Positions 45,601 through 57,551 of a DNA stretch of 64,000 nucleotides are shown piece by piece. A program made the position numbers and the translations under genes. Source of the stretch: Ignelater luminosus (lineage: Eukaryota; Arthropoda; Insecta; Coleoptera; Elateridae); contig VTPC01090587.1 in assembly GCA_011009095.1 (NCBI GenBank), positions 1,013,325-1,077,324 on the forward strand, given 5' to 3'. A model generated the notes under the pieces. The model was not told where the DNA came from and made no database searches. It was given only the letters and a program-made list of their open reading frames with translations. Within the stretch, counting starts at the first letter, position 1. Each line of letters begins with the position of its first letter.

Positions 45601-48600
45601 GAAAATTGCTATTTCTGAAATTAACAATTGATTTTTTGAGTTGCTCTAGCATTTTTCCCACAGAATGTGTCATTTTCTAGTAAAATTGGATTTTCAAAAC
45701 TTCTCAAATTCAACGGCCTATAGTAAGGTTATAAGTTGGCTTAAGAACAATATGTAATTATCCGCATCGCATTCCTTCACAGAAATTAAGCCTACTTTGC
45801 CCTATAACATTTTTCCCTAAAGTGCACCTTTTTTGAGATATGGGGCATCAAAATTATTTGCTTTTAATTATACTTTAACATCCTGTATCTCAAAGACGAT
45901 TCATTTTAGGAAAAAGAGTTATACGGCAAAATAGGCTTAAACTTCTGTCAAGAAATGCAAAGCAAATAATTACATTCTGTTTTTGAGATAAAGTATATAC
46001 TTGCTATAGCCTGTTAATTTGAAATTTTGAAAAATCCAATTTTGCAAGAAAACGACACATTCATTCTACAGGAAAGATGCAAGAGCGACTTTTTTTTGTC
46101 AAATCGATTATTAATTCTAAAAATAGCAAAATTTCTTAATTTTTGAGTGTTGTAACAAATTTCATTAGAATGATGAGCTTCCCCTTTTCCGTTTCCTTAT
46201 CTCTGATACATACTTTTTTATTTTTAGTTTTAGGAAAAAAAGTTTTCAAAACTTTTCTCTACAATAACATCAAATGGTTCAATGTACACATTGACACAGT
46301 TAATCTAGGATGCTCTGATAAAAGATATTTGAAAGTAAACATCAAAACATTAGTTTGTAAGACGTATCGAGTATGAAATAAGTAGAAATAAAGAAAAAAA
46401 AGTAAAACACTCATATTTTAGTGTAAATGGATATCATTGCATATTTGTACATAGCTTTTAATTCTGAACAACTTTTCATTATTACAACTTTTGATATTAT
46501 CAAAGATAAAAGTACTTTACTCTTGTACCAAATTCATACTTATTAGCAAACCTCGTATATGACTGATAAATTTTCAGGTTTGATTGCTTCAAGTTGGGTT
46601 TTAGACTACGCAGAACTTTTTATAAAGAATAACTTTTTTTTTCTAAAACTAAGAAAGGTTGCCATATGTTCGCCAACTTAAGTAGACACTCGGTAGATAT
46701 CGAACACAATAAAACTTCTGATGTAATAAATAAAATTATCCCTCATCGTAATCCTAAAGCAGAAATGCAGGTTATTAAGTATAATTCTAGCCAAAATTGA
46801 CTGTAGAATAATAGGTAGGTACCTTAGAGTAACAAGCATGCAGAAAATTTCATTCCCATATCGCACCTTGTTCTTGGAATCTTGAAAAAACAAGAAATTT
46901 TGAAATGAATCTTTAACACACTGTATCTTGAAAGTGATGGACTTTAGTATACCAGGTGACCAAGGTCATAGATACGGACTACTGTTTAAAATTATGAACA
47001 GATTTTAATATCATTCGGAATGTACATTATATTTAATAATTGCATCCTTTTGAGATGTTAAATGCATTAATGTCACTTCTGGTTTCACCAGAGACGACAT
47101 CAACTTTCTTATTTTAAATGGAACATCCTGCATATTTTTACATATTTGAATTCTACGAAATATTCCAACTCCAACACCTAGTTTTCGTTAATTTTTATTT
47201 CCATGGTTACTAAAAATGCAATTATTTGTGTCTACTGGAATGTTGCCCAAACTATTTAGAATGAATCAATAACTGTAGGAAAAATGAAATTCAAATTAAT
47301 TTGTTTTATAAGTACGTGATGGTGATCTAGACTTTCAAAGGCTAATAACCTCATTTTTTTAAGTAGCACCTCATTCGGACAAGTAGGTCATAAGATAAGG
47401 AGTTTTCCTCAGATTTAACTGATACCACATTTTTATTGGGAAAAAGGTCTTAAAAATAAATTACAAATTACTTTAACTGAGGCAAATCTTAACATGTAAA
47501 GATATACAGTGTCCCATTTAAAATAAGAGTTTATGTCATTTTTGGTGAAACCAGACACAATGTTACTGTGTTTAACATCTCACAAAATTGCATTTATTAA
47601 CTATAATGATATTCCAGATTTCATTAAGATTTGTTTATAAATAAAGAAGTTATAAGTCTGTACCTACGGCCTTGGTCAACTGGTATAGGTAAGTTGGGTT
47701 ACATCACTTCTATTTTGTCTAGGAAATCTGCTATCAGAATTAGCCAGTTGTTTTCAGGGCACCCTATATAATAGCATAGACTTTGGAGTTTTAAAATGAA
47801 TTCATAATCTATTCAACAGAGATATTTCTCGCAATGATTAATCCATGGGCTAGGGATTTTTTGTGGCCAGCAAGATCTCCCAATCTAACTATACCCGATT
47901 TTTTGCTGTGAAGTTACCTCAAACACGGGTCAAGAACTACTATCAATGTTCTAAAATGAAATATAGAAGATAAAATTTGCAGAATATCAAGGCAGATGTT
48001 TCATGTAATGGATAATTTTGAATAGCATTTAGAAGAAGAGGCCATTAATAAAAAAAAAAATTTTTTATAAAAATGACTTAGGAGATTTTGAAAGTAAGGC
48101 GACGATATGTAACAAAAGTTCTGGCAAAATGTTTAAGCTTTTATTTTAAACAATTTATACTTTATTCTTCGATCTATATTATATACCATAGTTCGTACAT
48201 GTATTAACAACAACACCTAGTTGTTTGGTTCAGACTTGTATTAGATTATGGATGATTAAGTCGTTAATTTTACAAATCTTCTGGTAAGTTCTTCTTGGCA
48301 ATGCAGACAAAGCTGGAGGACGACCACCTTTTTACAAAATGAGACATGGGATAACCCATTTGCGTTCTGTTATTGTTCGATAAAAGGTTTAACAGATATA
48401 CTTTCAGTTCTGTAAATGTTTGCAATATTGCTTTTTGTTATTTGGTCAACCAAATTACAAATACCTGTTTGTAACTTGTGCACCATCTCTTGCCAACTTT
48501 TTGACATGAATGAATAATCCAATAACTTAAGTGACAATAATACCTTTCGTTTCCAAGGGTAATTTGATAAATTCATTTTAATCGAAGATAAATACACAAC

Positions 48601-51600
48601 AGACATTTTGCCAAAGCTTTTGTTACAACATATGTTAGAACAATTTCTATTAAAACTTCAAAACGATAATAAGCCAATATCTGGCTCTCACTGCAAAAAA
48701 ATTACATACTTTGGACACTGACAAACGTTTTTTTTTTTGACAATTGTAAAAAGATGTATGTGTCCTTTTACATCTTTACAACTAATATCGCTTTTAGTAT
48801 TTGCAATTTGTTTTTGTGACAGAAATCTTAACCTATAATTTAGATTTGGCAAGTTTATAAATAAAATGTGTTTAGATGTTAAAAGATTCATCACTTGTTG
48901 ATTTATGTTAGTAACAAAATAAAATAGTAATTTAAAATAATTGACACAATTTTTTAAATCTTTTTCAATAATAATGCTTCGAAGGCCAAAAAATTTATCT
49001 GTGTATATGGAATGCTCACAAATTCAAATAAGTCACCCAAGTGGTGACTAGAAAAGTTCTTGCACAATCAAGGGACATATACAAAATATATTAATATTAA
49101 ATGAGTATTTTATTCTCGTTGTTTTAAATACATACATACATGGAATGACTTTTTATTGAGACACTGCAACACTTATTTAATTGGAAGTTGAACAGAAAAA
49201 ATTGTATAATAAATATAATCAAAGTTTTACTTAAATCATTCTAGGAGGAAAATAAAGTTGGATTAAAGTTTTACGTGAATCAACAACAAAATTAGACAAG
49301 CGCAGTTTCATGTCTTTCTTGATTGATTTTACTATATTTTTTTCTTTCAGTGAAACAATAATAAATAATACGTTAGGTATTTAGCATTTTGTTTTTAAAA
49401 TATCCTTTTCGGCCAGCGGTCATTGAACCTTTTCTTAACAAATGCATTCTGACTTCTTTGTTTGCGCATTGCACTAAAGATATCATCTGTAGAGCTATAT
49501 AACGGTAGTACCAGAAGTGAAGATTTTTCTTTCTAGAGTGCTTTGAAGAGTTGAAGAATAATTTTCTGCCGTTTTGTTACTTTTAGTAGTGTTTAGGTAG
49601 TGGTTCTAGTGGCATAGGATACTACAATAGTGTGTGACGAGTAAGTAAACAAAATCTTTTTTGAATGATTTTTGGAAAAGTTCACACGACGCCATGAATA
49701 CTCGGTTCAACCTATACATTTAAAAACTGATATTTTAGATCCTAAAGATTTGGAGGTCAACTTAGGTCCTGTAGAACTACTTGATGGTATCGAATTTATA
49801 GATGCATTATCAAAAACGGTGACTAACATTGACTATGTAGTTGTTTTGATCAGCCTCGCCAAAAACAGGAAGAAAGAAAACATGTGGGATAAAGGTGATT
49901 TAGAAAAGGTTGAAAGTTTAGAACCGCACTCACATGGTGGTGGAAAGGTGTTGGTAGTTTTAATTGTCGGCAGCTAGCAAGAGTTGCTATTTGAATACTT
50001 TCAATGCTTACGTCATCGTCATCTACATTGCCAGAAAGAACAAATAGCACAATGGGGAGGATTTATTGCGCGAAGAGAAACAGATTAACTACCAAAAGAG
50101 CAACAGCTCACTTTTATTTCTCATAACTATAAGTTGAGAGTACGCTCCAAAAAGACATCCAAAGGTCAAACAGCCTCTTAGAATGGTAAGAAATGCAGCT
50201 GTTCTTTTTATTATTTCAATCTTAAAATATATTCTGCCTTCTGTGTTTTAGAAGCTGAGATTGTCCAGGAATCAAACCAAAATCAGAAAAGATTTAAATC
50301 AAGCGACAATAGAACTACCAAAAGAAGAAAAGGCGATTCAGAACCAAAAGAAAGTTCTTCAAATGAGGAATATTCCACCCATGACACTGAGTCTAGTGTT
50401 GGGCCCTTGTCATTTTCCGAAGAAGAAAATGACGAAAATTGAATCTGAACTTACTTACTTATTATTCTATTTAAAGATTTAAAATATAAACTGTTTTAAG
50501 ATTTCGCTGGCGTTTTAGTTTACAGGAACTAGCATTAAAAAAGCACTACTTTAAACTTCTTGTACGGCAAATAATCATCACATTTTCGTAATTTTCTGAA
50601 AAATGTCATCAAATTTTCATTCATTTCTGTATAACATTGTATTTATGGAAATTATTCAAATATTTCGATATTTTTCATAAATTTCAAAATTTCCTGAAAT
50701 TGAAATTTTTCAAAGGAAATTTCACTGACCTTTGAAAATTAAAATTTATCCATTACTAGTTGATGCTAATGGTATTTATTACTTTTCCCATCCAGGTAGG
50801 TATATAAATACACCAATGTTATTATATAATATAATAAACTAAATTATATATATAATGAAAATATTTTGTTTTTAATAAACTACTTATTTAATAAAGAAAA
50901 ATACCAAATAATGTAAAAACGGGAAATAAAAATATCAGACTTTTCCATAAAACGCACCTTATGGATTGTCATTGTTGTTATTTGTCTAACAAGGACCTAA
51001 AGTCCTATAAGAATTACTTAAATTCTTTGATATAATCAAAGTTTGAATAGAAAACGTGACGTACCCTGGGGTTACTATCTGTCTCTTTCTTACTAATTAC
51101 AAACCATGTTTTTCATGTTTTATTAATCTAGGTTATATTAATTTATTAATACAATACTTCAATTAATAAAGATAAGAGAAATGGTTTATAAAAAAGAGAC
51201 AGATCGTTGTACTCCCAAAATGCATGTCATCTATTGCTGATCCAATCATATATTGAAAGGTTAAAAATAGCGCGAGATTTAAAATTCATATGGCTGACAA
51301 TCCTCCCCTATGTAATCTTATCAAAACTTGCAAAACAGTGGTGCCATCTCTTTGAAGATAAATGAACTAAAATTATAATACTTTTCATAGTTTCCATTAT
51401 TGCGCATTGCATTCGTCAATTGCTGCTACTTTCCAATAATTGAATGTTTGTTTTTTCTAACTAGTATCTTTATTTCTAATTCAAATGCATCAAACTTTTC
51501 AGGATAGGTAGTTGTTACAGTAAGGCAAGTAAATGGATACTTTTTTTATCAGTATTATGTTTAAAATTTAAAATAATAAGACAAGTTATTCTGCACAAAA

Positions 51601-54371
51601 GTATTGTTTTTCTTAGCTGATAGACCCTGAATCAAGATTTTTATTGGCCATTGACGAAGGTACATGTATGCAGCATTCGTAGACTTCTTTCTAGAAACTT
51701 TAAGTTAGCAATAAATGATCTGATCATAAAAAACTATTTACTCGATTTTTGACGGTGCTGCCATATTCTAACGTCAAAACCGCGCTCTTAAATCATCAAA
51801 ACCCTAGGTATACGTTTATGATGTTTCTGGGTCATAACGGGCCATGCTTTCATTTTGTTAGGTTAGAAGTGTTGCTTCCTTTTCCCTTAAAAATTGCCAC
51901 ACCTGCGTCTGTATTTGACGCCGTTGCGCGATCAAAAATTTTGCATCAACGTTTAGTACCGATTAGTTTTGCTTTGTTAAAAGATCAATTTTGGCATCTA
52001 TTAATGCCAAAGATTATAAATAAAAACCTAAAACTTTGATTTATAAATATAAATAAATAGAAATGTTCGTGAAGTGTGAGGTCAAACTGTCATAAAATCA
52101 TAACCTTCAAGTTCATTAAGCGTCAATAAGATTTTACAAGCCGAGTTAATAGATAAACAGCCTGATTTACAATACTCAAACTGTCATTCTGCCACAGCCA
52201 TATACGACCCTGAAACATCGTGAACGGTCTATAAGTAAAATTAATTAGATAAATAAATGTCATTTGTGAAATTAATTTAGTCTACTTGAAATGATTTTTA
52301 TGATTATGTTAAAAATGAATTATAATCAAGTTATTTTTTATAAATTGTTTCCTGTTTTGTCCTGCTTTTCCAAATTTCTATCTTTCATTCAAACAACAGC
52401 TTCTGGTGCCTAACCCTAAACGTGTACCTACCTGAAGGTTCGCTTAAATCCACATAAAATTACATAGCTAGCATTTTAAATTGTTGCAGATACTGGAATT
52501 ACAGTTAAATAAGTAAACATTTTGAAAAAGCTAAGCCTTACAGTCACTTGTTTAATATTTAGAATAGAACAGACTGTGCAAGTGCTGATGTCACGCCCTC
52601 TTACTACTTTCCAAACAAAACATTTTCCTGTCTTAGATTGCATAAAAGAAATTTCGAATCTATAAAAAACAAGTGTTTATTGTGTTTCACCTAATATATA
52701 AACTGTATTGGTAAGTAATTATAGTTTATTTAAGCAATACCCACTTGACTAGATTATGAATATACATTAATAATCCTCCTTTCTCATTAAAATGTGATTC
52801 ATAACATCATTAAACAACGGCAAATACATCACTCTAACTTACCTGTGTAGTAAGATTAAATAAAACATGATTTGTATGGAAAGGTAACTATGATAACCAA
52901 CAAAAGTGATGTAACACTTGCGTGGTCTATTGACACAAGTAGTGGTGGGTAAGTTGCCTTCACAATGTCAAAATCAGCTGATTTTAAAGCACATGAAAAC
53001 AATTTCAATTGTCTGTTAAATAACATTAATTCTAGTCGCCGACTGTTTGAATTTGTGAGCATTTCCTATAGATGAATCAAAAAGCTTAGTACCTGCTTTT
53101 AGTAGCCATTAGCTTGAGGAAAAACTTTAATGTTATCGATGAAATTTTATTTTGTTTCGCATTTAAAACATTTTTAAATAATTTTATATTACTGACTTTG
53201 TTGTTTTGTTAAAATCTTGAATGAATTATCGATGCATCATTTACTAATTACTATCGCTTAAAATGTAGAAATTATAGTTGAAGCAAAAAGGTTACAGGTT
53301 ACCTTATCGACTGAATTTCTGGAGTTAATAAGTACTCAAGATTTATTTTTAAAAAACTACCAATATCGAATACCCCTGAATACTGGTCCAACTAAAGCTC
53401 TGTCTGGAATATTCCAACATGTCACAAGTTACAGACGGCATTAAAAACATTCAATATGGCCATTATGGTAGAAACAAGTGAGAGCTACACTGCATAGGCA
53501 TTTCTTGTATAGCACCACTGTGCAGCTTACAAAAGAATCTGCACAGTAGTACTGCAATACTTGAAAATACCTTTAAAGATTAATTTTTTTTTTGTAGATG
53601 TGGTGTTTGAGTCTGTTACAGTAGAATCTACCGTGATATTTAAAAATTAAAATGTATCCTATCATAGCACATCACTCACCCAAGTTAAATTTCAAAACTA
53701 ATAATAAAAATAAATCTTACCATCACCCTGCATATCACTGGTCCACAGTGTAAGATTGTCACGCAATAACTGCATAATAAGTGTACTATCTTTATAGCTT
53801 TCTTCAGAAAGAGTATCAAGTTCTGCAATTGCATCATCAAATGCAGCTTTCGCTAACCTGCAAGCCCTGTCTGGACTATTAAGAATCTCATAATAAAAGA
53901 CGGAGAAATTAAGTGCAAGTCCCAGCCGGATTGGATGCGTTGGTGGCAATTCTGTCATTGCAATGTCACTCGCCGCTTTGTATGCAACAAGCGAATGTTC
54001 AGCAGCTTCTTTACGATCATTACCAGTTGCAAATTCGGCTAAGTATCGATGATAATCACCTTTCATTTTATAATAGAATACTTTTGATTCGCCTGTACTT
54101 GCTGCCGGAATCAAGTGTTTGTCAAGAACGTTCAAGATATCAGAACAGATATCTCGCAACTCCTTTTCAACTTGGCCCCGATACTGCCTTATCATTTCAA
54201 GCTTGTCATCGGTGCCCTTGCTTTCTTCTTTTTGTTCAATAGATGAGATGATACGCCAAGAAGCACGACGTGCCCCAATTACGTTCTTATACGCAACTGA
54301 TAGTAGATTACGTTCTTCCACCGTTAATTCCAAATCTAATTTTGCAACCTTCTTCATCGCTTCAACCATTT
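36608..54371 (-). CDS. 14-3-3epsilon: 14-3-3 epsilon, first exon missing from window
   Basis: The main exon 53721-54371 begins with two bases of a split Glu codon and [20 protein letters not shown]. It carries most of the 14-3-3 fold: the basic pocket residues in [12 protein letters not shown], the Arg-Tyr pair in DYHRYLAEF, and the groove helix [12 protein letters not shown], ending at [10 protein letters not shown]. The last exon encodes the acidic tail [17 protein letters not shown] with the stop at 36608-36610. The joint is GT-AG, phase 1, across a 17-kb intron. 14-3-3 epsilon dimers bind phosphoserine/threonine motifs in signalling partners in the cytoplasm. The first about 22 residues (normally a separate exon) were not found right of 54371. 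The last exon has two in-frame acceptors (36663 and 36699), listed separately. The epsilon assignment rests on the tail and the phosphopeptide groove; confidence is high. Confidence 0.95.
36663..36699 (-). promoter_or_regulatory. Two in-frame splice acceptors of the 14-3-3 epsilon tail exon
   Basis: On the minus strand CTTGTTAG gives an exon starting at 36699, and GGTTGGCAG gives one starting at 36663. They are 36 nt apart and both keep the phase-1 frame. The long form adds 12 residues, mostly Gly, Asn and Val, before the acidic EAEPKEQ tail. Both are real AG acceptors in sequence; usage is unknown. Confidence 0.6.
36810..38741. other. 14-3-3 epsilon intron, no gene recognised
   Basis: AT-rich intronic DNA. 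A sequence at about 37107 (gggtgtttcacttaaaactc) resembles the terminus of the foldback at 38742, so a half element may be present. Confidence 0.35.
38742..39190. mobile_element. 449-bp foldback element with TA duplication
   Basis: The ends CAGGGCTTTCATTTGAAAAC and its inverse are flanked by TA (38740-38741 and 39191-39192). A second, almost perfect palindrome of about 115-bp arms (38905-39020 and 39050-39165) sits in the right part. A run of about 14 C lies at 38874-38887. It looks like a Tc1/mariner-type MITE. No coding region. Confidence 0.85.
39191..40795. other. 14-3-3 epsilon intron, no gene recognised
   Basis: AT-rich. Frames of 72-106 codons at 39492-39969 show no recognisable protein. 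Confidence 0.35.
40810..40920. repeat. Left subterminal GTCACGTCA repeats of the hAT element
   Basis: At least five close copies of GTCACGTCA / TGACGTGACCGTCA-like units occur in both orientations; a sparser set is seen at the right end (about 44700-44765, GACGGTCA). In hAT elements such arrays bind the transposase BED finger. Confidence 0.7.
41654..42958 (-). mobile_element. Intact mariner-like element, copy 2 (inside hAT)
   Basis: 1305 bp with the same termini as copy 1 and a TA duplication (41652-41653 and 42959-42960). It is inverted relative to its hAT host and to copy 1. Its ends and untranslated flanks read the same as copy 1 base for base where I compared them. It splits the hAT transposase gene after GATAGTA. 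Confidence 0.95.
41759..42844 (-). CDS. Mariner-like transposase, 361 aa (identical to copy 1)
   Basis: The deduced protein is identical over its full length to that at 27552-28637, with the same Asp159, Asp252 and Asp289. Start ATG at 42844, stop at 41759-41761. Nothing interrupts it, so the copy appears to be intact. Confidence 0.95.
   Translation of the reverse strand: MERYTLQQRIEIIKIHYKNGENLAETVRKTRTFLGHREAPCRTAIQKLVKKFELLGQVSDVKNKTRARRSRTAENIAVVAESVKENPGLSIPRRSLELAIPQTSLHRILHKDLGLKAYKVQLTQELKPADHQQRRVFADWVVEMHENDPEFHRKIILSDEAHFHLGGFVNKQNCRIWGSENPRVIVEKSLYPQRVTVWCGLWSGGVIGPYFFENEAGATVTVTGLRYREMINDFLWPELDGIDLDNVYFQQDGATCHTSNETIDLLRKKFPDRVISRRGDHNWPPRSCDLTPCDFFLWGHVKEKVYANSPASIQDLKDGIREAIEDIGQPLCDLVMENFMKRILSCKRGRGGHLPDVIFHY
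44796..45603. other. 14-3-3 epsilon intron, no gene recognised
   Basis: AT-rich DNA without supported features. Confidence 0.35.
45604..46138. repeat. Long imperfect inverted repeat
   Basis: Arms about 45604-45842 and 45886-46138 pair end to end at roughly 75 percent. Landmarks are 'cagaatgtgtcattttctag' against its counterpart near 46050-46070, and 'aagcctactttgccctataac' against 'gttatacggcaaaataggctt'. An old foldback DNA element, without clear termini. Confidence 0.7.
46935..47690. repeat. Inverted pair of mariner-like element ends
   Basis: Left arm about 46935-47135 ends with CTTATTTTAAATGGAACATC; right arm about 47511-47690 begins CAGTGTCCCATTTAAAATAA. The matching arms face each other across about 375 bp. 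The terminal sequences lie on the inner sides, so these look like two element ends pointing apart rather than one foldback. Confidence 0.55.
47845..48026 (+). pseudogene. Mariner/Tc1-type transposase C-terminal relic
   Basis: One frame gives [15 protein letters not shown], a stop in place of Trp, then [15 protein letters not shown] and MFHVMDNFE. WPARSPxLTxPDFxLW is the third catalytic block of Tc1/mariner-type transposases, here with Asn replacing the catalytic Asp. It follows the right-hand terminus at 47511, so the relic is heavily deleted. It belongs to a family distinct from the intact copies ([13 protein letters not shown]). Confidence 0.7.
48100..49659. other. 14-3-3 epsilon intron, no gene confirmed
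   Basis: AT-rich. Minus-strand frames at 48370-48606 and 48688-48894 hint at an old transposon (see rejected list). A T run lies at 48730-48740. Confidence 0.3.
49660..50442 (+). pseudogene. hAT transposase C-terminal relic
   Basis: The frame from 49672 gives [20 protein letters not shown] and a helix ending in [10 protein letters not shown]. Shifted frames then give the dimerisation block [27 protein letters not shown] and [20 protein letters not shown] intron of about 80 bp leads to an acidic exon 50252-50442 ending [12 protein letters not shown]. The same layout (dimerisation block, tiny intron, acidic tail) occurs in the hAT at 40796. Only the C-terminal half survives. Confidence 0.75.
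50560..50758. repeat. Candidate hAT right terminus with AAATTTC repeats
   Basis: Many GAAATTTC/AAATTTTC units precede AAATTTATCCATTACTA, whose complement TAGTAATGGATAAATTT has the TAGNRATG-like start expected of a hAT end. No left end was found, so this is presumably the right end of the relic at 49660. Confidence 0.5.
51077..51204. repeat. 128-bp small inverted-repeat element
   Basis: ATCTGTCTCTTT at 51077-51088 is exactly inverted at 51193-51204, and the matching continues weakly inward (tactaattacaaaccat against atggtttataa). Confidence 0.65.
51205..53697. other. 14-3-3 epsilon intron, no gene recognised
   Basis: AT-rich DNA. A 96-codon plus-strand frame at 51749-52039 has moderately protein-like composition but no motif I recognise and no splice context; not called. 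Confidence 0.35.
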
Positions 54372-55539
54372 CTGGAAATTAATTAAAAACAAAATTACAA
54401 TGCGCATTTAATATAATTACTGCTGCCCTAAAGAAAAAACTCCTATCTACAAAATATCTGTTTTTGAGATTTTTGTTTATTTCGATACCACACAAAGCAA
54501 GAAAATCCTACCTAAATTTTTAGTGTAAAATAGTTATAATATCTAGGAAATTTTAATTATTTAGATTGGACGCTCTTAATTAGAACAGCAGTATGAACAA
54601 AGGTTTCGTTTTTGTATTTTGATATTTTAAAATCCTTATTAACATATCGTTTAAACTGCTTTTGATTCTCTAATGAAGTCTCCTAACGTACTGATTTATG
54701 GGTTGGTACTACCATTTTTTACTTAACAATTCTTATGGCAACCATAAACATAACGATTTATGCCAATGTTAGTTACTATTATCTAGGTAAAAGTGTTGAG
54801 TACATCTTCAATTTTACCAGTGGCGTGTAACAAAAAATAACCAGATTTGTCAAAATGTGTTAAACTGCAAGAATTTTTTCATTTTACTCAGAAACTTCCC
54901 CAAGGGTACAAAAATTTAGTATTGTTGGAAATCTCTATTAGATAGTAGGAAAATAGTTATACACAGCCATGAACACAAAAATGTCAAATAGAAAAACATT
55001 TCAGAATCTGTATATTTTGTGTTTTGTATTTTAAAACAAGATAATATTAAATTATTTAGTAATATTTAACTGACAGTAAATCAGCATTTAAGGTGTAAAT
55101 CTGCGAACTGTAGAGTTCATAAGATTCTTTCTAATCATGTTTCTAATTGGCACCCATTGTTACATGAATTTTCTTATAAAGAAATAAAATGAAATTTTAA
55201 AGCTATACAAATAACCACAACAAGAATAAACAACCTCTGATGTGGCAAATGTGGTAATTTCTAATTTTCATTCACTTAAATTCACATAAAAATTATTTAT
55301 TTTTAATGGTAACATTAGAATCACTTTAGTGTTTTCCATCTGCGCTAATTATGTAGTTAAAATGCTTTTAGGTAAACAAGAATCCAAACATGGATAACAT
55401 TGTCAAAGAATGCCCACATACCAAATTTCACCACCACCCATGGATACTTTTATAATTTATAAAACTTTGAACTGTATGAATATTAACATATAAGGGATGA
55501 TTAACTGGAAAAATAATTTATTGTGTATTGTGATATTAA
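54372..55539. other. Probable 14-3-3 epsilon first intron, no gene recognised
   Basis: The acceptor TTTCCAG ends at 54372 on the minus strand. Upstream (rightward) DNA is AT-rich without visible coding sequence; the expected first coding exon was not found here or farther right. Confidence 0.4.
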
Positions 55540-55903
55540 GGGCCGGTTTTTTCACCTCTCTGTAAAGTTGTCATTTAGTAAAGGGAACTTTTATTTAAAC
55601 TGCACATTAAATTGGCCGTTAAATAAATGCGTCTTTTCAACAGTTTTATTATTATCATTAACAAATCGACAGATTAGTATATGTAAAATAGGTTGGCAAC
55701 AAAAATGATGATAAACTAACTTCACCGTATGAGTAAGAAAGCTAATGTAACATATGTTTAAGAGTGAGGCAAAAAAATAAGCAAAATAATTTGGTAGAAG
55801 AAATGCGATCTAGCCTCACTTTTCTGACGTTTCTGTAGTGCAAAGGTACGTATTAATTATGAATACAGCAAAGTAAGTATATGAATAATGTGTGTGTCAT
55901 TAG

Positions 55904-56981
55904 ATGGATCTGGAAAATCGAGGCGGAGGTAATCAAGTATGTACTTAAAGAAAAAGAAAACGTTCGAAGAATTTCACAGAATTGGAAACAAGATTTCTAA
56001 TTGATGTAGTCATTCGACATATAAAGATAGTTGAAAATAAAAAAACTGACTATTACATGGAAGGAAAAAATCAAATTTGGGAAAAGATTTCCCAAGAATT
56101 TAAAGCACTTGCTGGGAATGAAAGAAGTGTTACTGTTTTGAGAAATAAATATGACACTATAAAACAAACATTAAAATCTAAATTATCCAAAAACAAACTA
56201 AAGTTTTCAGAACAGGCAGCAGACAGGCAGATGTACAAGAATTAACAGATTTTGAGGAAAAACTGATGGGATATCTTCAGTTAAACATAAACGGTTTACC
56301 AGCTAATTTTGATAGTGATCAGGTATTAAATGGTAAGTATTGCATGAACACAATAATAAATCTTATTATTTGTCATTAATATTTCAGAGAACACAAGTAG
56401 TAGTGCAGTTGTAGAGCCCAACCTGAACAGTAATTTTTTTTATGTAAACGAATTAGCACCAGCAGAAGCCACTGATACTATTTTGGCAGAGTGTGTTTTC
56501 AATTCAGAACAAGCATCATTTGATGTATTAACAAATGCTGCTGAACTTGATACCTCGGATGTAGTACAAATAACACAGATCACCGAAGAAACTAAAGTAT
56601 GTTTTAAGTATAAGGTTTTCAATTTGTGATATTAATATATACTTTTCGAAAAACACTCCCACAAAATGATGGGAAAGCTGGAATCCCAGGATGTTAAGAG
56701 AAAAAAAACACAAAGCTTTAAGGACTCCACCATTCCCTGCAAAATCTGCAACAAAGGATCTATTGAATTCTAAACTAGAGCAAATATTAGATTCAAGAAC
56801 TCAACTTGTTGAATTACAAAGAAATGTAATTCAAAAAGACAATGAAATTAAAGAAAAGCGGGTGATTGAAGAAGACCAATTTAGAATGAAAGAGAGAAAA
56901 TTAAAGCTGGAACTATTAGAATTGAAAATTGAGAGAAACAAATTAAAGATTCATTTATTGCAAAAACAGTTAGAAGGGTAG
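55904..56981 (+). pseudogene. Harbinger accessory gene: Myb/SANT-like, coiled-coil protein
   Basis: Pieces in successive frames and exons. RKRKRSKNFTELETRFLIDV begins at about 55949 and leads a Myb/SANT-like three-helix domain through IWEKISQEFKALAG and VLRNKYDTIKQTL. A frameshift near 56225 is followed by DVQELTDFEEKLMGYLQLN up to a donor at 56333. A 55-bp intron (56333-56387) precedes an acidic exon ending QITQITEETK at about 56596, and the last part, 56691-56981, is a basic then strongly coiled-coil tail (ELQRNVIQKDNEIKEKR..., LELLELKIERNKLK). In PIF/Harbinger elements this partner binds DNA and carries the nuclease into the nucleus. The start (MDLENRGG at 55904) is out of frame with the Myb part, so the gene is probably damaged or has an extra splice. 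Confidence 0.75.
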
Positions 56982-57326
56982 ACACAGTATTCTAATCTAG
57001 AGGGGGGAAACACTAAAAGATGTTAATAGTCATGAAACTCTATCGTAGGGAATGAAAAAAAATAAAGCTTATGAAAGGAAATATTTATGATGGTGATTTA
57101 TTTATTTGTGTATTTGTCTCATCGACAATTTAGAATTTAGTTGTTATATAATCTTTTCTCACTGAAATCCATCCTTCAGTTATAGACTATGCAGATTGGG
57201 CTACTTTTTGACAGTTCATCATTGAAATAAATATAAAGGAATAATCAGAAATAATAAACTATAACCAAACTTTATTATGTGATCTTTTTACAAAATAGAA
57301 CTATTAATTTAATTGGAAGATTTAAT

Positions 57327-57347
57327 AATAATAATAATAATAACATA
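57327..57347. repeat. (AAT)n microsatellite
   Basis: About seven AAT units inside the Harbinger element, between the two genes. Confidence 0.9.
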
Positions 57348-57551
57348 GTCGAGGTATATATTTGAAATAATTAATAAACATACATATCTTGGTCCTACAT
57401 ATGTACTAAATTGAAATGCTGCAAGAAAAAGTAGTAGTAATGTCGGCTACCTCTGTGAACTGTAACTATAATGTTATTCTCACAAATGAATTCGGCGTGA
57501 CTTTCCATTGCCATAGTATACTTCAGTCAAGTCTTTTTTACATATGTTACA

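Noticed and set aside
48370..48894. Minus-strand frames with [20 protein letters not shown] and [20 protein letters not shown], faintly like piggyBac-type transposase C-terminal helices
   Set aside because: The resemblance is weak, the expected catalytic Asp residues and Cys-rich tail are not visible, and no TTAA-bounded ends were found.
51749..52039. 96-codon plus-strand open frame in the 14-3-3 epsilon intron
   Set aside because: No recognisable domain, no splice or promoter context, and AT-rich DNA of this length yields such frames by chance.
53913..54382. Plus-strand frames opposite the 14-3-3 epsilon main exon
   Set aside because: Antisense shadows of a highly conserved coding exon.
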